Notes under the pieces: generated by a model
Database searches by the model: none
What the model saw: the letters and a program-made list of their open reading frames with translations, nothing else
Told to the model about the DNA's origin: nothing
In this document: in pieces, positions 54,373 to 64,000 of the stretch
Numbering within the stretch: the stretch's first letter is position 1
How the letters are laid out: the number at the start of each line of letters is the position of its first letter
Made by a program: the position numbers and the translations under genes
Source of the DNA: Punctularia strigosozonata HHB-11173 SS5
Lineage: Eukaryota > Basidiomycota > Agaricomycetes > Corticiales > Punctulariaceae
Length of the DNA stretch: 64,000 nt
Direction: 5' to 3'
Assembly (NCBI RefSeq): GCF_000264995.1
Contig: NW_006767436.1
Span: 781,414-845,413 of the forward strand

Positions 54373-56341
54373 GGCACTCACGCCGCTGCGAGCCGGAGCC
54401 TGGCACCACTTGCTCGCACGTAGCAGCCTCCTGTACAAGTATCCCATTCTCTCTAGCTCCATTCAACACGGCTTCGATGCGGGCATTCGCCCGCCTACCT
54501 TTACATTCATTCCATCTAATAACATATCCATTGCCGAGCACCGCGAAGAGTTTGATGATATCATTCAGAAGGAATTCCGGAAAGGGCGCTACCTCGGCCC
54601 CTACTCGAGGAGCGAAGTCGAAGAGGCACTGGGGCCGTTCCAATCATCGCCGCTATCTATCATCCCGAAGCCGCACAACCCGGCCAGGTTTCGACTCATC
54701 CAGAACCTTTCTTACCCATACCACCCGCGAGAGCGCGTCTCCTCGATCAACTCCGCCATCGACGCCACAATGTTTCCTTGCACATGGGGAACGTTCGCCG
54801 CCGTGGCGCTGTCGCTGGCACGGCTCCCGCCCGGCTCGCAGATTGCGAGTCGCGACGTGGCTGAAGCCTATCGCACCATACCGATCACGCCCGATCAGTG
54901 GCCGGGCCTGGTGGTGCGAATCGGCGAGGGAGACGCATTCGCAGTGGATACTTGTGACTGCTTCGGCCTGCGATCAGGCTGCGGGATATTCGGCGCAGCC
55001 GCAGACGCCTTCGCAGACCTGGCAAGGGAGGGCGGCATGGGCCCGGTATCGAAATGGGTCGACGACTTCATTTTCGCGCGGGTCCGACGCAGCTGCCTGG
55101 AGGAATACAACCGCAGGCGCCAGGGCTGGAAGCGCAGCATTGCGCAGCACGGGGGCGCGCGTCAAGATCGGAGCCGCCTATGGTACGGCGGGGCAGAGCT
55201 TCCGGACGGTCGCATCGAGGAGTTCGATGATGACATGGCCTTTCCGCTGCGCGACCTCTCGCAGACATCCGAACGTTCGCAGGCGGATGCAGAATTCTGC
55301 TATGCCATGTGTGATGTCGATCGCCTTTCCGAGGAGCTTGGTTGGCCGTGGGGCGCGGACAAGGATCATCAGTTCGCGGAGGTCGCGCCGTTCACGGGTT
55401 TCGATTGGGACGTCCAGTCTCGTACGGTCGCCCTGGGCAAAGGGAAACAGGTCAAGTACATTCGCGCCATTCGGGACTGGAACGCGCAGCGAACGCACAC
55501 GCTGGACGAAGCGCAGAAGCTCTTCGGTAAGCTACTGCACGCGTCCCTGGTGGTCCCCGAGGGAAGAGCTTACCTCACCGAGCTGGAGACCATGCTCGGT
55601 GTCTTCGGTGATCGTCCTTTCCAGCCACATACCCCACCCAAGGGCACAATGGCCGCTCTCCAGTGGTGGCTGGGCACCTTACAGCGAGCCGTACTCAGGC
55701 GGCCCATCCCCGGGCCCGTCGAACTGTTCGACTCCGGAGGATATTCAGATGCGAGCTCCGGAGTGGGCATCGGAGTGGTGGTCAGGGGCCGCTGGAGGGC
55801 CTGGAGGCTCCTCCCAGGCTGGGACGAAGGCGGCAGAGAGATCGGATGGGCCGAAGCCGTCGGCTTCGAGCTACTCGTTCGGATCATCAACCTCCTCGAC
55901 GACGCAGGCGCCAGGCACATCAAAGTCTACGGAGACAACCGAGGCGTCGTCGAAGGCTGGTGGAACGGGCGAAGCCGTAATCGCCACGTCAACGGAGTGT
56001 TCAAGCGCATACACGCTGAGGCCGTCATCACAGGGCATACTTTTCATACAAGATATGTCACCAGCGCCCGCAACCCCGCCGACGCGCCCTCGCGAGGAAT
56101 CTACCCCCCACGAAGCCTGCTGCTCCCTCCCTTACCCCTACCCGAGGCTCTCACAGGACTTCTCATCGACAGCTCGGAGCCACTCACGCAACGCGAGCGC
56201 GAGGCCAGGAGCGAGGGTCGAGCGTACAAACCCCGGCCAAAGGAGCAGAACAGCGGCGAGGCCGTACGGAACTCGATTGCGCAGGCCGACCTCGAACAGC
56301 GCAACGAGCAATTCGCGCGAGCAAACTTCGGCGAATGGTGA
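54373..56341 (+). mobile_element. Ngaro reverse transcriptase and RNase H region
   Basis: Reverse-transcriptase landmarks in order: RFRLIQNLSYP, ASRDVAEAYRTIP, CFGLRSGCGIFG and the catalytic-box variant WVDDFIF. Then an RNase H-like segment with YSDASSGVGIGVVV and KVYGDNRGVVEGW. Arrangement and length fit DIRS-superfamily polymerases. Confidence 0.85.
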
Positions 56342-56379
56342 CCGCGAAGCAGGGGCGGCGCGCCCGCAAGTCAGCCTTC

Positions 56380-57479
56380 GTCCCGCGTGCCCAGCCAGCC
56401 AGCGTTTGTTACTATGGACACCCGCAGGAGGCCGCACGACTTTCGGAGCCGACGGGCAGCCCTCCGGATTGGACCAGCGCGACCTCGATCGGGTGCGCGA
56501 AGTGATGGCCCAGGCGCTAGCCCCGTCAACCGCAGAGACCTACGGCGCGGGGCTAGTCGCATTTCATGCGTTCTGCGACGAGCGCCGAATAGCAGAGGAG
56601 CAGCGGACGCCCGCATCGGCGACACTAATGCTCGCTTTTAGCGCCGCGCTGGCCGGCCTGTACGCGGGGTCGACGGTTGCGAACTACTTCTACGGCGTCC
56701 GAGCATGGCATCTCATCCACGGCGTCGTCTGGGACATGGACGACGCAGCCATGCAGTCCATGCTGAAGGCGACAGTCAAGCTAACTCCCGCGGCCTCGAA
56801 GCGCAAGAAGCGAGAGCCGTACACCGAGGATCTTATTCGCGCAATAAGGCAGCAGCTTGCCGTGGACCAGGGCCTCGACGCCGCAGTATACGCCTGCCTA
56901 ACAATGGCGTTCTACGCCTGCGCGCGTGTAGGCGAGCTCACCGTGCGTAACCGCAGCAGCTTCGAACCCGGCACACATGCCAAGCGCGCTGACCTCGGGC
57001 TCGCCGAGGATCGGAATGGACTGCAGCAACAGACCCTACAGCTGCCGCGGACCAAGTGCGCCGTCGGCGGGGAGCAAATCCATTGGGGACAGCAGGACGG
57101 GATCACAGACCCCGTCGCCGCCCTCGCAAATCACCTCCGCGTCAACAGCCTGGGCGACAACGAGCACATCTTCGCATACAGGGCGCGGAACGGGCAAGTA
57201 TGGCCGCTCACGCGCAAGGCCTTTCTGGACCGCATCCGGGCCGCCACCAGAGCAGCCGGCAGAGCTCCGCTCCAGGGGCACGGCATCCGAATCGGTGGGA
57301 CTCTCGAATACCTGTTGAGAGGCGTCCCATTCGAGGTCGTCAAGACCAAGGGGCGCTGGGGAAGCGAAGCCTTCCTAGGGTATCTCAGGAAGCACGCGGA
57401 GATCCTCGCCCCCTACATGCAGGCACGGCCGCAGCTGCAAGCTGAGTTTATCCGATACGCCATGCCTCCGGTTCGTTGA
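56380..57479 (+). mobile_element. Ngaro tyrosine recombinase region
   Basis: Phage-integrase-type recombinase following the polymerase. The N-terminal core-binding part contains APSTAETYGAGLVAFHAFC and the catalytic part contains AFYACARVGELTVRNR (first Arg box), HGIRIGGTLEYLLRG (His-x-x-Arg box) and KTKGRWGSEAFLGYLRKH (Trp/Tyr box). Ends shortly before repeat B1. Confidence 0.88.
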
Positions 57480-57549
57480 CGGTAAGCACCGCTCCTATCC
57501 GGCGGGGTTCGCCTGCGCGACGCGTCGCAGTGCTCCTACCACTGTGGGT

Positions 57550-57738
57550 ATCGCGGCTCACACACCCCGCACAGATCCCCGGACCGGAACGCCCCCTTCG
57601 GGGGCATTCGCCCGTTTCTCACCAACTTACAAGTAGTCTAATCAGTTTAGTACCACGCGGCTCAGACTTAATTGTATATACCAATTTAAGTGCTCCGTTC
57701 TCTGACCCTGGGAACACGCAACAAAGAGACGGCATAGA
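57550..57738 (+). repeat. Ngaro split direct repeat B1, 189 bp
   Basis: Begins ATCGCGGCTCACACACC, ends AGACGGCATAGA, and abuts A2 directly. Identical to B2 by eye. It contains a small perfect hairpin, GCCCCC-TTC-GGGGGC, at 57591-57605. Confidence 0.92.
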
Positions 57739-57905
57739 TCGTGGTTCTGAGCTGGAGTGAGGAACGAACGTAGGCGCAAGAACGTAGTCTATGCGCGCGC
57801 GGGCGTTGCGGTGGCGGTGCATTCTCTTCCTCGCCATCCGCACCGTCCGCTACCGAGTCTAGCATACGGCGAGCTCGCACAGGGCCGCCGTAACTCGTAT
57901 TTTGC
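57739..57905 (+). repeat. Ngaro split direct repeat A2, 167 bp
   Basis: Second copy of the left terminal repeat, fused to B1. The B1-A2 junction equals the joint expected in a circular intermediate. Confidence 0.92.
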
Positions 57906-58796
57906 CACCCGCCCACCCAGCTCCGACGCGATGCACTGGGGACAACAGCTCAGCCAGCGCAGGCGCCATTCGCAAAAGCAACTCACAAGGTCACGTGTGA
58001 CGATAGCACGGACATGCGTGGCAGAACAAGGAGCAGCTGGAACAGGAAACCGGAAGCCGCAGGTAGCGGCATATCAGGCGCCAATAGTAGGTGAGCCCGG
58101 GGAGGTCCGAGCACGTGCAGATGGCCCCAGCCAGCTTCGAGCCGGGAGAGGGGTACACGGCAGAGGAGGGCGCCGCTGACGGAGCAGCTTCAGGCAAGGC
58201 CGGAAGGGGATAAAGAGCCCGCAGGGGGCGCAGCCCAGTGTAAGGCCGGTCCCTCCCCAGGACGTCGGCAGGCCCTAGGACTAATGGGTCTCAGCCTGGG
58301 TGAGTCGCCTGAACAACGGAAACTCACACTCGTAATGCATAACACGGCAGCGCGGATTATCCAGGTGAACATAATGAGGAACCACACGAGCGCAAAGATG
58401 TTCAGCGTAGAACGCTTCACCAGGAGGGATGATGAGGCCCCCAGGAGGGAGGGGCCAGTTCACCGGAGAGGAACGAGCGACTTGGGAGTGGGAAGACATA
58501 GAAAAAGAGAGTGAAGGGGAAGGAGCGGAAACGTCACCCTCGAGAAACTTATAGGATTGTGAACCGCGGCGAACACACCGCCGCGGATCAGAGTTCCAGT
58601 GTCACATCGGGGAGAAAGAGCGCTCTCGAGCAAGAAGAGGATAGCACCGGAGGAATATGTATGTAAAAGGTGCCATAACATGACAGACCGTCAGCCATTT
58701 GTAGCCCCTGCATTTCTGGGGTCCGGGAATTAAGCGAGGTTCACTTTCAGGGTTGCATCCCACCCTCCACGCCTCATGTGTTGACCCTGCCCGCCC
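57906..58796. other. Ngaro A2-B2 spacer, 891 bp
   Basis: Non-repeated interval inside the element between A2 and B2. Short frames on both strands, none recognisable. It contains a perfect 8-bp hairpin (CCGCGGCG and CGCCGCGG around AACACAC) at 58564-58586. May be a non-coding 3' region of the element. Confidence 0.55.
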
Positions 58797-58985
58797 ATCG
58801 CGGCTCACACACCCCGCACAGATCCCCGGACCGGAACGCCCCCTTCGGGGGCATTCGCCCGTTTCTCACCAACTTACAAGTAGTCTAATCAGTTTAGTAC
58901 CACGCGGCTCAGACTTAATTGTATATACCAATTTAAGTGCTCCGTTCTCTGACCCTGGGAACACGCAACAAAGAGACGGCATAGA
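58797..58985 (+). repeat. Ngaro split direct repeat B2, 189 bp
   Basis: Right terminal repeat of the element; same sequence as B1 by eye, including the small hairpin. Confidence 0.92.
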
Positions 58986-60232
58986 GATGTATCGATGAGT
59001 TGCAAGGCACGCAATCGCGGCCGCGGACTGCAGCCCAATGCCGACAGCGAACTCCGCAGCGGAAGAACAGACACACTCCCACAAATTGAGCGGCAAGCCT
59101 GTATCCGAGTTCGATTGTCCTTGGCCAAGCGAGCAACATCCATGCTCATCCACCGTCTTGTACGTTGTTGAGCTCGCCTTGGAACGTACTAGCGATATGG
59201 CGTGCGGTGATCGCGACGGTCGGGGCGCAAACGAACAGTCACATCGTGCGAACTGGCTTATGCTTCCACGACACTCTTCATAGAGGAAGAAAGTCCGGTG
59301 TGCGTAAAGGAACCGCTCGGAACGGAAGCAATCTCAAGTGCAAGTAAGCAGTCGTCCTTCCAAGCTCACGCCTGCGAGACGTGCCTCCGTACGCAATCAG
59401 CATCCGGTCAAGGGTATTCTATACAACGCTCGTTCTCATTCATGCTTTCATTACACACAAGGATGTAGCCTAGATACCTGAACCCTGAACCCGCCCGACC
59501 GACTCATCGACTCGCGTGCACTGAGTTCTATAAATATCCCGGTACCGCAACCCGTCGATGTTGTGGTACGCAGCGCGCTGTACGACACATGTACATATGG
59601 AACGAACAAAGAGCGGCTAGGTCGGAGCCATTAACTAACGGTACGTGTGCGTGACGCGCGTTAAACATGAGGGGATGAGCTTCGTAGGTGGCCGCGCCAG
59701 GACGCCCGGACAATCCCAAGGGGAGGGGCGCGGGAGGAGGTGGCGCCGAAGGCTGAGCGGGATGGAGGAAGCTGGAAACGGATCCGCACAGCGCCTAAGC
59801 GCGGGGGGCGAACGATGCGAGGCGAGAATGCTGGACGCGGGCTGTCGCCGGAGGTGTATGCGGTACCTTCCTCCAGGCCTTGTCAGCCCCCGCAGCGCAG
59901 TCGATGAGCCGGAACGACGTCATCGAGAAGGCGCATGCGAATGGCGCCACGTCCAGAACGCCGAGAGCGTGTACATTGCCCGAAGTATCGCGCCGGGTTG
60001 TCGCGAATTATGGCACGAGGAAGAGGAGGAGGACGAAACCGTATCGGTCATGAGCACGAATAAATAATGCAATATTGGAATGATGTGTTGCCGCGTGCGA
60101 ATATCGAGGATGAGTGGATGGGTCGTGTCGGATGCGCGTGGATGTGTAAGAAAAGTGTAGGTGTAGGTGGCCATGGTGGAGTGATCGTGATGACGTCTAG
60201 CATGTCTTGTCTAGACCTGCGGGAGGGTGGGA
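58986..60232. other. Gene-free interval, ~1.25 kb, right flank of the Ngaro element
   Basis: From the right end of the Ngaro element to the stop of the TVP38-like gene. Several short frames and one 140-codon plus-strand frame (59645-60067) with biased composition, none protein-like. Nothing else recognised. Confidence 0.4.
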
Positions 60233-61888
60233 CTATGCGTCCGATGCCTCCCGCTGCTGTTTTTCCCGAACGAGTATCTCCAGTTCCCGTTCCCGTTCGC
60301 TCCGGGCACGTTCCCTCGAGCGCGATGGTAATCGGATCTTTATTCGCCATTCCTGCACCCAGCCCCACCGCTCCGTGCCTTCCGCTTCCACGGTCCGACC
60401 TGATTCGGAAGAGGACAGCTTGGAACCCTGCGAGCCAAGGAGTGCACTCAAGCGTTCACGGCCTAATATCGGCGCCAACGAGAGCACGGAAAGGAAGACG
60501 AGCTTGATGATCAGAGATGGGGAGGATAGGAGGGACGATATGGACTGCGGCGTCGGCGAAGGTTGGGACGCGACCGTTTGCAGTATGTCGCCGATCTGCG
60601 AGAAGCACGAACATTCAAAGTCAGCACTGGGTTCCGACGGAATAAACCGGGTTGGAGGGAAAAAAACGTACTTGGCATGTCACGGCCGTCCACGGGAGAG
60701 TACCAATGAACGTCCCGAGCGCGCAGTCGTACAACGACACGCCGCAGACGCCGCAGGCAATGTTGATGCCGGACCACGGAACGACGCCAATCAGGCGCAG
60801 GATCGAAAGTCGGACCCAGGCCGCGCCTCGTTGTTTGGTGCTGATCCCTGAATCAGAGGGTCCCTCCAGCGCTGTGCGACCCATCTCGAGCACTCTTGGG
60901 AAGAACGCCGTAATCAGCGGCGCCAATGGTGTGGCGAGGAGCGTCGAACAGATGGAACCGATGGTAGTCAGCGCTGTCAGAAGCAGTGTGCCGAACACAG
61001 GAGTGAATAGCACGCCTGCAAGCACGTTCTACAAGTGAGGACAACGACGGATACGCAGCGGTCAAAAACGGGTATCAGGAAGTGATATAGTGGCGTGACT
61101 CACCCACAGTACACTGCCTGGTACCGACCAGGCGTGTTTCCAGATGGCTGTGACGGCCATGACACCGATAACGTGGGCGGTCTCCGCATTTCCGGCCTGC
61201 GAGTATGAACGGAGTTCGCGGGCAAGTTGTGCGAGGTCGCCTATCGTGTGCGGCCATGAGACGGTGATGGGGAGGGTGGAGAGCGTGTAGAGAACAAGGG
61301 CCGTGGAGAGCGGGAAAGCCATAATCACGAATAGGATAGGCGCGTGGATCTATTCACGGACATAAGCAGCGATCCCATGCATAATGGTTCAGCGTTGCTC
61401 ACCGAGGGGGAGGAGAGCCAGCGCGAGGACGATGAAGGGCCGGCAGCAACTTTCTTCTCGACAAATACATCTGCAAAAGTGGTCTGCTCCGGCGAGGCAG
61501 ACATGGGCAAAATCGTGTCGGTGCTGGATCGGGGCGAAGACGACGCCGTGGTCCAGTAGCCGTCCGGATGGGCGATGTGCAGCAAGCTGAGGGCCCTCGA
61601 GGTCCACTTCTCGAGCATGCCGGCAGAGATGCTGGTGTTCATCGCGAGCGGCTCCTTTTCAGACAGCTCTGGCAGGGACTGCGCTGCGGGGATGCTGATG
61701 GGGCTAGGAGGTCTGAATGCGGGCGCAGTCGGGGTGCCATCCGCCGCGTCCGAGTCTTTGCATAGGAAGGAGGCGCGTGGGCCCAACGAGCTGAGGGTGA
61801 GAGCGGGGCGCATGTTGGTAGAGGATGCGCGGGCGCGTGAGGCGGGCGGGGGGACGAGCGCGCCCGCGGTGGTGGATGGGATGGGCAT
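60233..61888 (-). CDS. TVP38/TMEM64-type membrane protein (VTT domain)
   Basis: Multi-pass membrane protein of the DedA/VTT family; relatives TVP38, TMEM41B and VMP1 act in Golgi/ER membrane traffic and lipid scrambling. The disordered N-terminus ends SLLHIAHPDGYWTTASSSPR. An intron (donor GTGAGC, acceptor AATAG near 61345) joins SSPS to IHAPILFVIMAFPLSTALVL. The VTT domain has VMAVTAIWKHAWSVPGSVLW, NVLAGVLFTPVFGTLLLTAL and RLIGVVPWSGINIACGVCGV, then YDCALGTFIGTLPWTAVTCQ, with the PGS and VPW-x-x-I-N motifs typical of the family. A C-terminal helix and Arg/Glu-rich coiled tail end EKQQREASDA. The start at 61888 is provisional; the frame is open further upstream. Confidence 0.82.
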
Positions 61889-62608
61889 CGGGCGCTGCCT
61901 CGAGTCGAACAGATGTATGGCAGCTTGGAAGCGGGATCCGGGTTCGGACTTGTTATGGTCCTCCCAGACATGGCTGACATCAGCCGATGACCGACGCGCC
62001 TCTGCCGCAGCGCCACCACCGCATCCCTCGGCTCCAACCGTCCTCGACTCGGCCCGACCTGCCCTGTAATGCTCAGAACGCTGGCATATCCAGCGTCCTC
62101 GATTATCCTGCTTACGCTCCACAGATTGCGGCGCTGCTCGACACGGAGGACGAGGATCAGCTATCCCGTTGAGAAAATATCTGGCGCGAAGCCGCGCGTT
62201 GGGTAAACATGCTGACCGAGTCCTCCGAGAGAAACGCGTCGCCCGGCATCGGGACCATCGGGTCAAGACGCTGTAGTCAAAAGAACCTTCATTTGGCCGC
62301 GTTCCCGGATGCGATCGCGCACAGCAAGCAGTCTTACGAAACCAAACACACGCTCGCTCACATGATGCCCGTTCTGAGATCAGCGCGGTCAAAGATGAAG
62401 AGTGCGCGATCATGGTTATCCCCACAGGGTGCAATGCAGTAACGCAGTAAAAGCAAAGCGATACATGGGAGTAACGCGCAGCATAATTCATACACTCTTT
62501 TTGCATGACATGGTGGCAGTGATGGGTAGGCGCAGAGAGCCTCCCGAGAGGAAAGACAGCGAGATTTGACGAAACGCAGACACCCCATCGTCAAATCGTA
62601 TGGTACGA
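61889..62608. other. Intergenic, ~720 bp
   Basis: Between the TVP38-like start and the eL36 stop. The TVP38 frame remains open to about 62506, so an upstream exon or longer N-terminus may lie here. Other frames are shadows of this GC-rich stretch. Confidence 0.4.
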
Positions 62609-63266
62609 TTAGTGGGCCGCCCTCCTGCTCTCCTGGATGACGTTGCTGAGCTCCTCCAACTTGCGTTTCGAGCGAAGCATCGTGCCCAACTGGCAAACAA
62701 AGATGAGTTCATCAGCATTGCATTGGAATGGCGTAAAGTATAGAGGCCACGGGCGATGATACACACCCGCTTCTTCGTGAGCTTACGAGCCTTCTTGTCC
62801 TGGTGGAGCGCACGTAAACATCAGAATTGATCCAACATGAATCGAGACAAACCTTGGAGTTCCTCAGCAGTTCCATCACCCGGCGCTCGTAAGGCGCAAA
62901 GCCAACAACCTCCCGCACGATTGACCGCACGAACTTGGTGCGCTGCGAAGCGACACCCTTGCGGTGCGAGGGCTTCGCGACCTTGTCGATCTTGGTGGTC
63001 TTGTGGCCGTATTCAATGCCGAAGCGGTGGTCTAGTCAAACGTAGTCCACGAGCAAAGTAGTGTTCAACGGCAAGTGCAGATTATTTGAGGTAGACCGCA
63101 TTGATGACGTTCACGAATTCATGCCGTGTTCGTCCAGAGAGTAGCGGAGCAAGTCCGAGATGCACAAGTTGTCCAAACGAGCATAGTTTCATCAAGCAAG
63201 ATCGATCCATACGTAAGTCAAAGGTTCATTGTCCGTGGCATAATCATACGCACTAGAGAGAACCAT
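62609..63266 (-). CDS. RPL36: 60S ribosomal protein eL36
   Basis: Large-subunit ribosomal protein. Four exons: 63266-63254 (13 nt), 63031-62853, 62799-62767 (33 nt) and 62689-62609, total 306 nt, or 101 residues (yeast 100). The assembled protein starts [20 protein letters not shown], then [54 protein letters not shown] and [19 protein letters not shown]. The first exon is inferred: its ATG, phase-1 GTGCGT donor and the ACTAG acceptor at 63032 give the right length and an N-terminus resembling MAxRSNLRxG in relatives. The 222-nt first intron is the longest coding intron noted here. Confidence 0.9.
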
Positions 63267-63633
63267 TTTGTCGTCAGTCGGCGGTGTCTTGAGGGGATGG
63301 GGCGGCGAGGAGGAGATTGGGGACTGTGGGAACATATGTGGCTTGGTACTGCAAAAACGTGCGAAAAACTGTACCACAGCCCTCAATGCACGTTCAGTGT
63401 CAATAATTCAGATCGCAAGAACGTATGAATTCTCTACGTCGTCGGTAGGACGGCCCACTACTTCAAGCTGTGTATGTACAGGGAGTTGTATGGTACTACT
63501 GTATAATGAGATAAGAGGAGAGAGAGAGAAGGCAAACACGAGAACGGAACAGGCTCGCATCGAGCGCCACAATATCTGGGTGAGGAGGGGGGAGAGCTCA
63601 GAGGCATCGGGTCGTCGAGATTTGCCGTCGTCA
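63267..63633. other. Intergenic, 367 bp, eL36 promoter
   Basis: Between the eL36 start and the stop of the last minus-strand frame. A purine-rich run (GAGAGAGAGAGAAGG, about 63517-63531) on the plus strand is a CT-rich tract on the minus strand and belongs to the downstream gene's 3' region or the eL36 promoter. Confidence 0.4.
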
Positions 63634-64000
63634 TCACATGGCATGCAGTGTCCTGTAGTCCGTAGCGGGAGCCGCTCTCCGAACAACCTGCACTTTGCCG
63701 GTCGAGCCGCCAGTCTGGTAGGGATAGGACGGTGCAGGCGCCATCTCGTCGCGCGGAGTGCGTGGCGGGATGCTCGAGGTCGGCGAGGTGATCGTGGAAG
63801 TGGGTGGGCCAGGTGGAGGGAGGGATGCATCGCGTTCGAATGCTGGTTCAAGGGGATGTCGCCGTGCACCCTTTCCCGGGATTCCGCTCCCTCGCGGATT
63901 ATCCTCCTCCTCTTCTTCTTCCTCTTCGTCAGGATCTTCTCCGTCTCCAGCATGATCCTTTGAGTAACATAGCATTTGAGTTGAGAACGAGTGACCACAA
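63634..64000 (-). CDS. C-terminal exon of an unrecognised acidic/Pro-rich protein (runs off right edge)
   Basis: The open frame reads from the right edge through QMLCYSKDHAGDGEDPDEEE, a run of eight Glu, a Pro/Ser/Thr-rich stretch, then YPYQTGGSTGKVQVVRRAA and an end DYRTLHAM. Composition is that of a disordered cytosolic tail. The frame stays open to the window end, so the rest of the gene should lie to the right. It is not recognised and could be a chance frame. Confidence 0.35.
   Translation of the reverse strand, partial: CGHSFSTQMLCYSKDHAGDGEDPDEEEEEEEEDNPRGSGIPGKGARRHPLEPAFERDASLPPPGPPTSTITSPTSSIPPRTPRDEMAPAPSYPYQTGGSTGKVQVVRRAAPATDYRTLHAM

Larger units (their letters stand above)
52527..58985 (+). 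mobile_element. Ngaro-type (DIRS superfamily) tyrosine-recombinase retrotransposon, ~6.5 kb
   Basis: A retroelement with split direct repeats in the order A1 (52527-52693), coding region, B1 (57550-57738), A2 (57739-57905), spacer, B2 (58797-58985). B1 and A2 are directly joined, which is the diagnostic arrangement for Ngaro/PAT elements and differs from LTRs. It carries a gag-like part with zinc knuckle, reverse transcriptase/RNase H and a tyrosine recombinase, so it would insert by recombination of a circular intermediate. No target-site duplication is seen, as expected. The repeat pairs are identical by eye, so the insertion is young. Structurally it looks whole. The coding part is mostly open, with perhaps one interruption, which may be an intron or normal frame change for the family. 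Confidence 0.88.

Noticed and set aside
54111-56340. Long second open frame over the Ngaro polymerase region
   Set aside because: GC-rich shadow frame with Arg/Ser-rich composition. The polymerase motifs are in the other frame. No protein proposed.
58190-58681. Minus-strand ORFs in the Ngaro A2-B2 spacer
   Set aside because: Three overlapping short frames of biased composition. No recognisable protein.
57550-58985. B repeats read as LTRs of a small LTR element
   Set aside because: B1 is fused to A2, the element encodes a tyrosine recombinase, there are no TG...CA ends and no target duplication. Split direct repeats of a Ngaro element explain everything.
59645-60067. 140-codon plus-strand ORF right of the Ngaro element
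   Set aside because: Gly/Arg/Glu-rich composition typical of GC-rich chance frames, with no motif.
1-64000. CRISPR arrays, rRNA operons, bacterial operon signals
   Set aside because: None seen. Spliceosomal introns and eukaryotic gene content throughout make the window nuclear fungal DNA.

Overview
This window is nuclear DNA of a filamentous fungus, almost certainly a basidiomycete (Agaricomycetes type). Genes are dense, on both strands, and cut by many 41-70 nt GT-AG introns. The proteins are ordinary fungal housekeeping proteins, and the window carries a Ngaro-type tyrosine-recombinase retrotransposon, a family well known from basidiomycetes. The species cannot be named from sequence alone.

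Layout. 0-7.8 kb: photolyase (cut by the left edge), a TXNDC9/Plp1 phosducin-like protein, URA3, Pelota/Dom34 and the pseudouridine synthase PUS7. 8-15.3 kb: an MFS transporter, a SUR1/OCH1-type mannosyltransferase, a Swt1-like PIN ribonuclease and the RNase P/MRP subunit POP4. 15.6-25.5 kb: PCF11, ribosomal protein uL6 (RPL9), an unrecognised nuclear-looking protein, mitochondrial EF-G2 (MEF2) and the isoprenylcysteine methyltransferase STE14.

25.5-32.7 kb is more accessory in character. It holds a 1,235-bp non-autonomous Mutator-like element with two identical 217-bp terminal inverted repeats and a 9-bp target duplication, a FAD-dependent monooxygenase, a 545-bp PIF/Harbinger-type MITE with a TAA duplication, and an atypical short-chain dehydrogenase. 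A xylitol/sorbitol-type dehydrogenase follows at once.

34.8-51.6 kb returns to core genes: a Ran1-like kinase, MET6, a DUF2985 membrane protein, an unrecognised gene, DPB2, a PHAF1/UPF0183 homologue, an SDT1-type nucleotidase, ribosomal protein eL6, the COX18 insertase and a DUF7704-like membrane protein. 52.5-59.0 kb is the Ngaro element, with the split direct repeats A1...B1-A2...B2. 60.2-64 kb carries a TVP38/VTT-domain membrane protein, ribosomal protein eL36, and the 3' end of an unrecognised acidic protein running off the right edge.

The genes do not form one pathway. Several neighbours act in RNA or translation (PUS7, Pelota, SWT1, POP4, PCF11, uL6, eL6, eL36), and many pairs are divergent over 80-220 bp and so may share promoters. 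The most unusual features are the Mutator-like element with palindromes inside its repeats and tRNA-like modules inside its body, the intact-looking Ngaro repeat architecture with an unexplained 0.9-kb spacer, an RGG-rich segment inside PUS7, and a GC-AG intron in the uL6 gene. Exon structures were read by eye from frame continuity and splice signals. Spans are firmer than individual introns, except where exon sums are stated.
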